Assembly: GCA_013054445.1 (NCBI GenBank)
Contig: JAAMPI010000044.1
Coordinates: forward strand, 20,159 to 84,158
Origin: Cudoniella acicularis
Taxonomy: Eukaryota; Ascomycota; Leotiomycetes; Helotiales; Helotiaceae
Length of the DNA: 64,000 bases
Direction: 5' to 3'
The position numbers and the translations under genes are program-made. How positions within the stretch are numbered: position 1 is the first letter of the stretch; each line of letters opens with the position of its first letter. Below are positions 12,595-23,507 of this stretch, one piece after another. A model generated the notes under the pieces. That model was not told where the DNA came from. It worked only from the letters and a program-made list of their open reading frames with translations, and searched no databases.

Positions 12595-15500
12595 ATGGAT
12601 GAGAAACTTGATCTCACGGTCCAGGAGTCCTCGACCACCACGGGGAACGAGACAGAAGGCATTCCACCTCCTGGAGGAGACCACAGGATCCAATTCGCAG
12701 TCACTTCGAGGCCAGAGCACAAGAATGAAGATACTTCGAATTTTATTGCGCCTGGGCGACGATCACAAAGTGTTGCATCTGGTACGCGACGACCAATGAG
12801 CATTCATTCAATCCCTCCTGTCTACACCGAGAAGGAGAGAAAGCGACGAAAGCGTGAGGAGGACGAGGAAAAGAAGGCTGTTAATATCGATGAGCATCTT
12901 TTGGGTCACCAAGAGGTCGCCGATAGATACCACACCAACATTAACTTGGACAAGCCAGCAGAATCTCTTGGTTTGACCACCCACCAAGCCGAACAATTGC
13001 TCCAAGAACATGGCCCCAACATCCTCACCCCGCCGAAGAAGAAGCACCCAATTCTCAAGTTTCTCGGCTATCTCACTAGTCTGTTCAACATGCTTTTGAT
13101 TGTTGCTGGTTGTCTCGAATATATTTTGCTTGGTATTGATTTCAAGGATAACTTTCCAAATGTAAGTTTCCTATCTCTTTGTTCCATATTGAATTGGAAA
13201 GCGCATTGACTGACTCCTGTTTTAGACATATCTTGGTGCTATTCTCATTTTGGTTGCCTTTATCAATGCTTTCATCGAATTCTACCAGCAATACAAATCG
13301 CAGGCCCTCTTAGAATCGTTCCTTAACATGATTCCGGCAAAATGCATGGCTCTTCGTGACGGGAAGTTGTCGCAAATTGACGCATCTACTTTGGTACCCG
13401 GTGACATTGTCTATGCCCGCATGGGAGATAAGACTCCAGCAGATATGCTCGTCTTCTCTGCCTCCGATTGCAAGGTGGACAACTCTTCCTTGACTGGAGA
13501 ATCCGAGCCCCAGGAACGCACAAAGGACAACGATATGCGAAGCCCTCTGGAATCGACCAATCTCATGTTCAACAGCACCTTGATCATTTCGGGTGAGGCA
13601 TTCGGTATCGTTATTCGTACTGGTGATAGCACAGTTCTTGGTCAAATTGCGAATCTCACAGCTGGTGAAGAGAAGATGGAATCCCCTTTGACTCATGAGA
13701 TTGGCAACTTTGTCAAGATCATTGCCACCATCGCCATCTTGACTGCGCTAATCTTCTTTGGTATCGCGTTTCCCGTCAACGACAACAATGTGTCTTTGGC
13801 GCTCAATTTTGCCATCGGTATCTTCGTTGCTTGGGTCCCTGAAGGTTTACCTGCCACTGTCACCATGCTCTTAACCATTGCTGCCAAGAGAATGGCTGGG
13901 CAAAATGTCTTGGTCAAGGATTTGCAAGGTGTTGAGACTTTGGGAGCCATCACGTTGCTAGCCACTGATAAAACTGGGACTTTGACACGGAACCAAATGA
14001 CAACCACCGACCTCTGGACTTGTAACGAGCTTTACGAGACATCTCGCCGTGCTGGTGCCGAAAAGGGCGTTGCAACAATTGACCACCCCGGCGTGATCGA
14101 CATGTTGTACATCTGCGCTCTCTGCTCCAAGGCCAAATTCGACCGAACTGACGTACCCATGAAGGAGCGTGAGATTTTGGGCGATGCCACAGAATCTGGA
14201 CTTATTCGCTACGCCACCACTCAACTGCCTGATTATGACAACCTCGCCAATGAATTCCCGAAAGTCTTCGAGTTGCCTTTCAACTCTGACACGAAATGGC
14301 ACATGACTATCCACAAAAAGGCACATGCCAATGGTTCTTTGACTCTTCTGATCAAGGGTGCTCCCGAGCGTGTTTGGGCTCTCTGCAACCGCTTCCTTGT
14401 CGGCACTGACGGCCAGTCCGAAGAATTGAGTGCTGTGCACAAGAAGGCCTACGATGAAATCTACGAGGGCATGGCCAGTAAGGGAAATCGTGTCTTGGGC
14501 TTCGCTGAATTATTGCTTCCTGGTGATGAGTATCCCGAGGACTTTGTCTTTGATAAGAAGGCCAAGAACTATCCCCTGGGCAATTTCGTCTTTGTCGGTC
14601 TCGCCGCTCTTCAAGATCCTCCCAAGCATGGTGTCCGTGAAGCCATTGGGCGCTGCCGTGCTGCTGGTATCAAGGTTATTATGGTTACTGGTGATCATCC
14701 TCTCACTGCCGAAGCTATTGGTCGCAAGATCAACTTGATGCTCAGCGAAACCAAGCAAATGATCGCCAAGCGCCTGGACAAACCCGTCGAAGAAGTTGCC
14801 GAAGACGAGAGCCGAGCTATTGTGGTCCATGGTGAACAAATTGATGGATTGACTGATGCAGACTGGGACAATATCTTCTGGAAGGATGAAGTCATCTTCG
14901 CACGTACCTCCCCCAAGCACAAGTTGGAAATCGTCCGCCGCGCTCAGAGCATGGGTCACATTGTCGGCGTCACTGGTGACGGTGTCAACGATGCTCCTGC
15001 TCTCAAGAAGGCTGATTTGGGAATTGCCATGAACATGTCTGGTTCTGATGTCTCCAAGGAGGCCGCCTCTATGATTCTGTTGGACGACAACTTCGCAAGC
15101 ATCATCAAGGGTATCGAGGAAGGTCGCCTTATCTTCGTTAACTTGAAGAAGTCGATCAAGTACACCATCTCGCACATTATCCCCGAGGTCATTCCTAATT
15201 TGCTATACGTTATCGTGCCCATTCCGCTTCCTCTCTCGGCTATCCTGATTTTGGTTATCGATCTTGGTTTTGAACTGATTGCTGCTTTGTCTTTTGCTTG
15301 GGATCCTCCGGAAACTGAGGACGGTTTGATGCATATGCCACCACGAAAGCCAGTTACCCCCAAAAATGCAGATACTTTCCGTCGCCGAGCCCTCCGCCGC
15401 ACGCAGTCCCGTTATGACGAACAGACTGGCGTGGTTATCCCTCTGGAAGACCGAACCATGATCCAGAAGTTAGTTCACACTGTTAAGCAATTCTTCACCA

Positions 15501-16171
15501 AGGTATACTGGGTCGACAAGTTTGAGAACACTGGTGGTGAAGTGTTGGTTGATGGTCCTCTTCTTTCCTGGGCTTATATCGAGATCGGCATGATTGAAGC
15601 TGTTGGTTGTTTAGTTTCCTTCTTCGTTGTCATGCAACGCCGTGGTATCTCTCCATACGATGCACACATCATGCAAAAGGGCCAATCAAGCCCTACCAAC
15701 TACTGGACCAAGAATGCCGAACCCTACACAAACAAGAACGGTGTTTTCGATGCCGCTACGCAAGTCGATATCCTGGCTGAAGCACAATCCATGTACTACT
15801 GGGCCGTCATGACCTTACAAATGTTCAACCTGTTCGCCTCCAAGACCCGTCTCACGCTACCCTTCGGAAAATACATGTTCTCCAACCGAGCCACCTTCTA
15901 CAGTATCCTCGGTGGATCTGCCTTGGCCGCTTTCATCATCTACACTCCCGGCGTCGAGATCGTCTTCGGAACCACCCGCAGTCTCAGTCCCCTCTACTGG
16001 CTCGTCCCCATGGCCTTCGGTCTCGTCATCATCGCCTATGCCGCATTGCGCATCGTAATTCAGCGCCGAGCTCGTCCCGTCAAGTTCAACCCCGAGGTCG
16101 TAGGTCTACAAATGTTCCCCACGATCTACTCTTTCCGCTCGCGAAACCGGTCTGTCAGCAGTAATAACTAG
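12595..16171 (+). CDS. P-type cation ATPase, type IIC (Na,K-ATPase alpha-like)
   Basis: Two exons, 12595-13161 and 13226-16171 (64-bp intron), giving 1170 residues. The start ATG sits in CACCATGG. A charged N-terminal tail precedes the cation-ATPase N domain (LGLTTHQAEQLLQEHGPN). Key motifs are TGES near residue 279, PEGLP in TM4 near 394, the phosphorylated Asp in DKTGTLTRN at 437, VTGDHPLTAEAIG, and GDGVNDAP with the hinge Asp near 774. TM5-TM6 (PEVIPNLL, then IPLPLSAILILVIDLGFELI) match the Na,K/H,K group rather than fungal ENA (IID) or PMA1 (IIIA) pumps. The pump probably couples ATP hydrolysis to Na+, K+ or H+ transport at the plasma membrane. No beta-subunit is visible nearby. The gene is intact; ion selectivity is inferred only from family. 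Confidence 0.93.
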
Positions 16172-17547
16172 CGAATTTATACCCCAGTCGTTCAGAATCG
16201 CATCTCTCTGCAAGCAAGCATACGTGTCTCTTCTCTTATTCCTTTTTTTGCCGAAAAATAACGATCTTTGCAAATACCCAATTGCTGCGCACGAGTCTGA
16301 CGGTGGTGGTCTTCTTTTTTTTTTGAAAATTGCACGTAAATACGTTACAAACGAGAGCTGGGGAATAGGCATGAGGCGGTCATGGCACATATGGTGTGAA
16401 AGGAGTTTTACATTTTTGAGGTATCTTGAGAGATGTTCTTGGTCGATTGGATGGATTCGATGGAGGGATAGAGATGTTTTAATCGGAGCATCCCGTCCAA
16501 CTACAGGCTTCCATGTCACTCTTTAGATTTCTAGCCTTTCATTAGAGCTAGTAGAATAAATAAAATCTCAAATTAAAACACACTCGTATCCTTGCTAAGT
16601 GACTTATGTGCCTCGATTAATTTCGACTACAAAACGACATGTCGTTCGTAACTTCAAAATGCAAGCGTCAACATGCTCTTCAACCTCACTCACATAGTAT
16701 TTTCTCAATACTCACGTTAACTTTATCAAATTATCCTTTGGCCATGTACACTAGATCTGCAAAAATTGTCGAGAATCACGATTATCCTTCAACGCCTTAC
16801 TTACCCCGCTTCATGAAACCTTACAATAATCCACTCCAAAACAACTAAATAACCACCAATTCAAAAGCAATAGTCAATTGATAAAAGTAAACTTAAGAAT
16901 ACTTCCTCACTACACCAATAGCAATACTATCTTACAGCATTGAAGCGTTTATTCTTTCAAGTGTTGCAAGCAGACGTCCCCGCACGGACAACTGAAGTCA
17001 AGCCGAGTTTGCTCGTTACAAACTTACCGCCAACTCACCCAGCCTCGGCGAGGATGAGCAAAGTCTTAGACTTCTGGCACCTTTGAGACTCTGACTTGCG
17101 CTGCGTCGGAAGCCCCGTCCAAAAAAAAAAATGCCTAAAATTTTTGCGGAAAACGAGCGTTTTCCGCCCTAGCTAGTCAAAATTTTGTCTATCGTTAAGA
17201 ATCCCATCATATCACGAAGTATAATTAACACAGGTATCGCAATTCCCATTCTCGCTCTTCACAAACCCCTACCCTTTTCTTTCGTTTGTATGTCTTATTG
17301 CAACATTTGTCAGGTTTCAAACTCACTGTCATGGAGCTGGCTCGTGTGTGGTTCCAATGAGAGAGGTTTCATTTATTGATTGAGAGGCCAGGCCCAGCCT
17401 CTCTGTCCCCAGACGCCGCCAACGCTTGAAGCTAAACGGTGGAGATAAGCAATTCGAAAAATAATTCCTATAAGATGGATGCAGGTTCTTCCCCGTGGGC
17501 AAAAAAAAAAGGAGCTACGGTGCAACCTCCGAACTCAAGCAGCCAAG
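16172..17547. other. Intergenic region
   Basis: Contains the ATPase 3' flank and the 5' flank of the decayed surface-protein gene. Short poly-A/poly-T tracts occur (a T run near 16316-16324 and an A run near 17120-17130). No gene or RNA recognised. Confidence 0.4.
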
Positions 17548-18573
17548 ATGTTATTGCCATTCATACTATTTTTGTTACTGTTATCCTCCACTGTCGTCCA
17601 GGCTGTGCAGTTTTCGGATGGTGTAATTGAAGACGGAATTCTTCTAGTAGGCGCGACAGAATCCATTTCATAGCAAGATGCTGTAGGACCTGTGACAATA
17701 TAATTGGCGAGTTCGCCTTTGTCGGATGGAACGACCGGCATCACTATCGCATGTAAATTATTTGTCCTTGATGTGCTAGGCAAGAAACCCCGCTGATTCG
17801 ACCTTTATATAGCTGGTTTAACTGGAGCTTCAGGAACATACTCTTGAAAGGTCCCGTCAAATTTGCCAACAGGCTAGCTGTTCATCTTGTTTATCACTGA
17901 CTCAACCGCGAACGACGACACCACGAATGATTTCTACATTGGCTCGGCTTCAGCATCGAGTTCGACATCCACATCGGCGACTAAATTATGGATGGTCCTG
18001 GAGCATTTATGATGTATGGAGTCGCGAATCGCTGATACTTGCTCTTAGTCTTCCAGCACAACAGCCTCTACGAGCTCGAGCTCGACAAAATCGACAATCA
18101 CAACAACATCTACCTCTTCCTCAGCGCCACCTTCCACTTCTTCCACCACGCTAGCTACATTTGCCTCAACCGCTACAACAACCTCATCATCATCGACAAA
18201 TGCTAGTTCCAGTGCCCAATCTACGGCCTCGGCTGTTCCTGTTGACGGCGGCTTAACAGCAGGAGCCAAAGCCGGAATCGCTGTTGGAATCATTCTAATC
18301 GTGCTAGTCTTAGTTGGCCTAGCAGCGTACTTCTTCTTCAGGAAGAGGTCTTCGGGAACCGAAAATGCGACAACCAACACAGGCGGCCCCCCTGTCGAAG
18401 AGGTAGGAAAGGGCGGGGCTGTGGGACTGGGAGAAAAGAGTGATGAGGCCGGAGTGAGAACCAGCGAGCTCTTTGGGTCAGAAGTGAAGCCAAAGCTGGA
18501 TCAGGTACCGGTATCTCCAGTAGAGGGAATTGCCGAGTTGGGACACGGTGCTCAGATTGCTGAGTTGGCTTAG
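17548..18573 (+). pseudogene. Kre9/Knh1-like Ser/Thr-rich membrane glycoprotein, inactivated by four stops
   Basis: A single reading frame from the ATG at 17548 encodes a signal peptide (MLLPFILFLLLLSS), a Kre9/Knh1 N-terminal-like domain, a Ser/Thr-rich stalk, one transmembrane segment (AGIAVGIILIVLVLVGLAAY), a basic stop-transfer (RKR) and a short acidic tail. The in-frame TGA at 17794 falls in a clean intron (GT at 17752, AG at 17813). The stop at 18046 lies in a probable second intron ending there. Four stops remain in exons: TAG 17671 and TGA 17845 at conserved Trp positions (ESIS-stop-QDAV; GTYS-stop-KVPS), TAA 17701 and TAG 17875 at likely Gln positions. All four fit single C:G to T:A changes. 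No indel is seen, so decay looks recent. A living copy would act at the cell wall or surface. Stop-codon editing is an alternative I consider less likely. Confidence 0.75.
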
Positions 18574-18692
18574 TTGGCGAGTCTTTGGAAGGCGGTTGGA
18601 ATGGAAAGCTGGCGTGGAAGTGGTGCTGATTTGTAGATATGTTGGATATTGGAGCTGCATGCTCCTTGCTTTGCTTGAAGCCGCCGCGGCGG

Positions 18693-20114
18693 CCGAGAGG
18701 TATTGTGGGAGGACGGAGGTGAGGTCCATTCCTGCGGAGATGGAGTTTAGGGAGATATTGGCCTGATTTTGTTAAAAGAAAACCCAGTTATAATGCAATA
18801 TGAATTCAGATAATAGCAAGTCCGAGGAGGCAGGTAAGAGAAGGGCGTTTAAGATAGAGAAAAAAGAGAAGAGAGAATAAAAACTCACGGCAAGCTGACT
18901 CGACCCTCGTCCTACGCCCGCAAAAAACGTCCCCGCTCTAACAGCAGGCGTATACCTCTCCTTCTGAATAAACAACAGTAAATTAAGCGGTTGCCACAAA
19001 ATCTCCCCACACATCTCCCTACACGCACTGGTAACAAAAACACCAAACATGGCTGTTAGGGTGAGAGCGAGGGGGCCAGCAAGCCAGATTCCGAGTAAGG
19101 GGGAGGAGGGTTTGGAAGCGTAGCGCGACCGGTCGCTGTGGCGGATGCTGGAGCCTGTGAAGGACCCGCATACGGTGCAGATTGCTTGGATGAAAGCGAA
19201 GGCGCGGTCGCTACGCCGTGGTTTATTAGCGGGGTGGTGATTTTATGGAAGGGAAAATGGAAGAAACGAGGGCTTACCCCGTAGAGAGTGTCTTTGCTGG
19301 CGCGACGAGATTTCTGGCTCCGTGGTTCGCGGCCATGGCCCAGATGAACATTCCTAGTATAGTTGCAATGACGCTGAAGAAGCTGGCCGTGAAGAATTTG
19401 TCCACTTTGTAGGGCTTGATTAGTAGAAGTGGAACGAAGAAGCACATGTATATAATTGTGCCGGTTAGATCGGCTGTGGTGATGTTGGCACTATGGTTTA
19501 ATTAATGCTCCGACTTTGAGGGTAGGAGATTGATGTAGGAAGGGCGTTTTGAAGAAAGCATACCTTTTAGGAAGAGTATTCTTCATGTTGTGGAAGGTGG
19601 GGAATATAGCAGCGAGAATGACATGCACAGCCAATCCTCCCCAATAGATTTGGATTCCACGGCTGTCTGAATCAGTAATCAAGTAAATGAATATGAAGCA
19701 AAAGAAACCCACTATAAAAAATTTGTAAAACATTTCAAAACCACAATGAAGTAACTCCCATACATGCCAAATGTAGCTCGACTCATCATCGGAAAGCCCA
19801 GACGATATTTAATTCCGGGTTTGCCACAAGGCCACGCAATAATTGCACTAACCACACCCCCAACAAGCATAGCACCAATAGCTTCTCCGGAATTGAGACC
19901 ATTTGCAATAGCGCTGGAGCCCATTGACCAGAAAGAAACACATACAGCACCTGAAACCTAGTAGCTAACATATGCTTTTGGTTGTGAACGTTCGATTTTT
20001 GGGGAGGACGGGGAGAATATCGGGGTTAGTCCAGCGATTGATGGGTCGACTGTCGATATCATCATGAATGCGAATCTTGTCGAGAAACCGATTGATTACG
20101 CTTTTGGAAGACAT
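18693..20114 (-). pseudogene. NCS1-family nucleobase permease, truncated and frame-broken
   Basis: Reading leftward from the ATG at 20114: a cytosolic N-terminus (INRWTNPDILPV), then GSSAIANGLNSGEAIGAM, SRATFGMYGSYFIVVLK, YRGIQIYWGGLAVHVILAA and NSISAGMDLTSVLPQYLS, all hallmarks of the NCS1 uracil/allantoin/purine permease family (12 TM helices, plasma membrane). Four introns can be placed cleanly through the body. Two defects are clear. Near 19960 the expected YW reads Y-TAG, and one extra base is needed just before it to keep frame. Family resemblance stops at about 18693, losing the last third (TM8-12). Only 120 bp separates this end from the converging Kre9-like pseudogene, so the missing part cannot fit there. 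A weak 52-bp intron could hide the N-terminal defects but would remove a conserved segment. Confidence 0.75.
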
Positions 20115-21422
20115 AGCGTCAATGTTGGAAACTTAGAAGCACAATAATTCAAAATTAAGTTTTGATATTGATAATCGGTGAAATTAGATATACTTTATGT
20201 CTAAGCTGTAAGAAGGCACAATCGACATACTTGCTGTGCATAGCATACCTAGGTAAGAAAAGGACTTTAGCGGTAGTGGGGAGCAGGAATTAGCAACAAT
20301 TAGATAAGGTACCAGCAGCAAGAAGCTTAGCCAAGAAAAACGCGAATGAGTACGCACGAAATGCATTCGATAAGGAGAGCATATCTTAGTCTTGAAGAAT
20401 ATAGGGGCAAGGAAACATCTACCTTTGGCTGCACTTGTGGTGAGGAGAAATCCTGATGTGAAGTGAATTCTCTCCATTTTCTGATAAGAATGGTATCAGG
20501 AAGTCGGGCAAAATCTCGATCTTTTGCGGGGGAAATGCATGCTAAATTGAATAAGGGGATGATGGAAGATCGGTTGATAGGAATTGGCCGTAGAGGGCGT
20601 ATCTTATCATGACTGAACGCCCTTGCGGGACTAGAATAGGGGCCCAGGGTTGCATAACGATGCTGTTTGAGGCTATCTGGATCCGATGGAGGGGCAGCGG
20701 AAATATCGCCCGCGGTTACTCCACCCACCCCAGGTAACACCACAGTACTATACGACATAAAAGGAAATCCACGGGTGGGACTCAAACTCGAGAGGTCTCG
20801 ATCAATTGACAAATGAGAAATAATACCGGTCGAGAATGGGGCTCTCAAGAGCGTGGTGAACCACTCGGCAACCTCCCGCTTCAGTCCCACTTTCGGTTTG
20901 ACATCCGAATATCGTATTTCGTACTGCGTATTCACGCCTGTAGATAAGGGGAGCACAAGTTCCACGAAACTGAGCTTGAATGGTTCATGCATAACTTAGC
21001 CTTAAATATTGCCCGTCGTCGACAGTCGTGGCCAGAGAATTGATAACTTTCGATCCGGGCAACTTCACCACTTCGTACTGGCCTCAACTCCTCAGCTCAC
21101 TTCGCGATGAAACTTGTTGGTTCAAACAGGTTCAACGAATATCGAGTACCCCACCTGATGACGAGGATCCCTTTCTAAAAGAGTATAGAAGCGCAAGATC
21201 TACAATATTCTTAGTTGCCTTTGCCGCTTAACCGGAGCTCGAAACTCATAGACTGGATGAAATATTTTTGTCGAAGTCATGCAACAGGTATAGGTCGAAA
21301 GAAATATGTAACTGAAAGCGTCAATCAATTATCCGATCCAAACTTGGCAAGGAGTTTATGTATACCTTCACCTTGAGGTCATACCTCCCCGAACCACCTA
21401 AATCATCGTCTGTCGTCAAGAA
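20115..21422. other. Spacer between divergent decayed permease and dioxygenase genes
   Basis: The two pseudogenes point away from each other across this 1.3-kb region, which would have held their shared promoter. A plus-strand frame to 21231 ends in LKEYRSARSTIFLVAFAA and looks protein-like, but it has no ATG in reach and no family I can name; it may be an exon remnant. Confidence 0.35.
20327..20992 (-). CDS. Uncharacterised open frame, doubtful
   Basis: An uninterrupted 221-residue frame opens with an ATG at 20992. It shows no domain I recognise, no signal peptide and no convincing transmembrane helix. It lies between two decayed genes in a region without other coding evidence, so it may be chance or a relic. 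No function is proposed. Confidence 0.15.
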   Translation of the reverse strand: MHEPFKLSFVELVLPLSTGVNTQYEIRYSDVKPKVGLKREVAEWFTTLLRAPFSTGIISHLSIDRDLSSLSPTRGFPFMSYSTVVLPGVGGVTAGDISAAPPSDPDSLKQHRYATLGPYSSPARAFSHDKIRPLRPIPINRSSIIPLFNLACISPAKDRDFARLPDTILIRKWREFTSHQDFSSPQVQPKVDVSLPLYSSRLRYALLIECISCVLIRVFLG

Positions 21423-22499
21423 ATGGCGATCCCAACAACAATTCCCCTCATCGACATAAGTCCATATATTGATCCATGCTCGTCGATAATAGCACGTGGG
21501 AAGGTAGTCGAGGCTATTCGAGATGCGTGCATTGAGTACGGCTTCTTTCAGCTAGTTGGACATGGTATACGATTGAAAGTCGGCAGACGGCGTTGAATTG
21601 TGCGAAAATGTTTTTGACCTGCCACTGGAGCAGAAGTAGGCTTTGTCAATGAAGAACGCGATGAGTGAATGCGGACGCGGCTATGAGATGATCGGAGGCC
21701 AAGTCCTGGAAGATGGGAAAACTCCTGATGCAAAAGAGGTTGGTATCCCTTCACGGCTTTTAAACGAGAGGCTCATTCTGGCAGGGTATTTATATCGGTG
21801 CAGAAATTCCAGCCGATGATCCTCAAGCTGGAGGATTTCTTCAGGGTCCCAATATGTGGCCAGACCTTCTGGAAGAGCAATATCGAAAGCCCATCGTGGA
21901 GTATCGTGAGAGAATGTTACATCTCGCCGAAACCCTCGTGACTATTCTGGCACTTGGCCTTCCATATGGAGCTGATATCTTTGAAAACTTCATGAAAGAT
22001 CCAGTCGCAAATTTGAAACTGCTTCATTACCCGCCCAATTTGCCTGGCAACGAACAACAACTTGGAGGTATGTTCAATCACATTGTCGAGTTTTCAGAGA
22101 TGAATTGACAGTGATGCAGCTGGAGCTCATACCGATTTCGGGTGCATTACCTTGCTGCTTTAGCAACCTGATTCGGCGGGGTTGCAAGTCCTGAATCCAT
22201 CAACCAGTACATGGATTCCTGTTCCTGCAGTTGCTGATCGATATGTGGTGAATATCGGAGACTTGTTGGATCGGTGGACGAATGGACAATATCGGAGCAC
22301 AATTCATCGCGTCCTGGATGTTGGCAAGACCGATCGATGTAGCATCCCGTTTTTCTATCATGGAAATCTTTCCACAAGTGTGAAGCTACTGGATGGTTCG
22401 GATTCCGCTGATGCAATTACGGTGGAGGAGCACATTGGGGGGAAGTTTCGGAAGTCGTATAAAATGGACGAGGTCGAGAAGCTAATGTTGAAAAGTTGA
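21423..22499 (+). pseudogene. 2-oxoglutarate/Fe(II)-dependent dioxygenase (IPNS-like), inactivated
   Basis: From the ATG at 21423: IPLIDISPYIDP, then GFFQLVGHG as in the DIOX_N fold. A frameshift follows within about 40 bp (the original frame ends at TGA 21594). The shifted frame continues FDLPLEQK-stop-ALSMKNAMS with TAG at 21637, then GYEMIGGQVLEDGK. After an intron (GT at 21739) it continues YIGAEIPADDPQAGGF and LKLLHYPPNLPG. A second intron leads into the iron-binding HTD (GAHTDFGCITLLL), which is followed by TAG at 22161 where the family has Gln. The distal His/Arg region (RSTIHRVL) is intact and the frame ends at 22499. Both TAGs fit CAG to TAG. Relatives include thymine 7-hydroxylase-like and clavaminate-synthase-like enzymes; the substrate is unknown. 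It diverges from the NCS1 permease pseudogene. Confidence 0.8.
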
Positions 22500-23507
22500 G
22501 GTGTGACAACTTGAAGGGATGTGTGCGTTGTACTTCAGCTTGTTTTTGGTGATGGGATCAAGTCAATTTACGTAGAAGAATGTGAGAAAACTATTGAAGC
22601 ACTTGCAACAAGTTAATTCAAGTTGAACCAAGCCAGTCACCAGTCTATCCCAATGACCCCACCTTTATGCGACAAATGATAGGCTCGGTTAAAATACCTC
22701 AGTCTCTAAAAAATTCACAACCAAAAAAAAAGTTGGCAAAAAAGAGGAGCTCAAAGAGCTTGATACGTGTCCCTCAGGCGCGAGTCGAACGCGCGACTAT
22801 AGCCATCTGTTAGCAGATGTCTGAGAGAAATTTGTATTTTGATATGTACGAACCATTCCGGTTAAAGACTGAACAATTACAGCCGGACGCCATAAACCAA
22901 CTAGACGCTATTGATTGTTAGTAAACGATCTTTAACAAGTCTAGTTCGAGTGTGGAACTTACACCGAGGGTTGGAGGTATGTTTGTTTCAAGTTTTTGTT
23001 ATTTCGGTACTTAAAGGCAACAGTCTCGGGTCATAGACCCTAAATTTTAGTGTCATCTTATCCGAATTATCGTGCATTTATTTAGCATCGTTGTACAAGT
23101 ATAAATGAGACAAAATAGTCTATTTAACCTTTCAAATAAGAACTTGTGTATTGCTAGTTGGTTTTCTACATTCTCATCGTAAGTGTTCCCTCCTCGTGAT
23201 GCTATTTTATCATTTTTCTAATGAAGAACTTCGGCATAACTACGGCTAAGCGAAGCCACTTGATGGCCACAGATTGCTCTCATGCACTAGCCACAGCTTG
23301 ACACGATAAGCTTGCTGCATTCAGGTTGGAGAGGCAACTTAAGTCTTCTAAAGTTGCAACAAAGATCATGGATGACTACCATTACAACCTCACAATAATG
23401 CGCAAAACTAAGCGCATACTTTCCACAGTCGCAGATACCAGCTGATGAGCTCGCGCAACCCATAGCCAACTCCAAACCTCTAGGCGTTGAGTCATCAAAC
23501 CTCCATA
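22500..23507. other. Intergenic region around the tRNA-like sequence
   Basis: Apart from the tRNA-like hairpins at 22770-22827 I see nothing assignable. The stretch from 22840 to 23240 is rather AT-rich and has stops in all frames. Confidence 0.4.
22770..22827 (-). ncRNA. tRNA-like sequence lacking a D arm (possible tRNA pseudogene)
   Basis: On the minus strand a T-arm is perfect (GCGCG stem, TTCGACT loop, CGCGC stem). The flanking 7-mers CTCTCAG and CTGAGGG pair as an acceptor stem with one G-U. Between them lies a six-base-pair hairpin with CTAA in its loop, but no D arm. Oligo-A runs on the plus strand at about 22725-22745 would be oligo-T just downstream on the minus strand, as for a Pol III terminator. 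At 58 nt it is too short for a normal cytosolic tRNA, so a decayed tRNA or a tRNA-derived fragment is more likely than a working gene. Confidence 0.35.

Noticed and set aside
7947..16171. Secondary-metabolite cluster around the P450.
   Set aside because: No synthase, cyclase or cluster regulator lies nearby; neighbours are an F-box relic and a cation pump.
17752..17813. In-frame TGA at 17794 as a fifth inactivating stop in the Kre9-like gene.
   Set aside because: It lies inside a well-formed intron with a CTGAT branch site and TAG acceptor.
20780..20900. Minus-strand text with a tRNA A-box-like GCCGAGTGGTT and a B-box-like GTTTGAGTCC about 80 nt apart.
   Set aside because: No T-stem, acceptor stem or anticodon arm can be paired around these boxes; likely chance.
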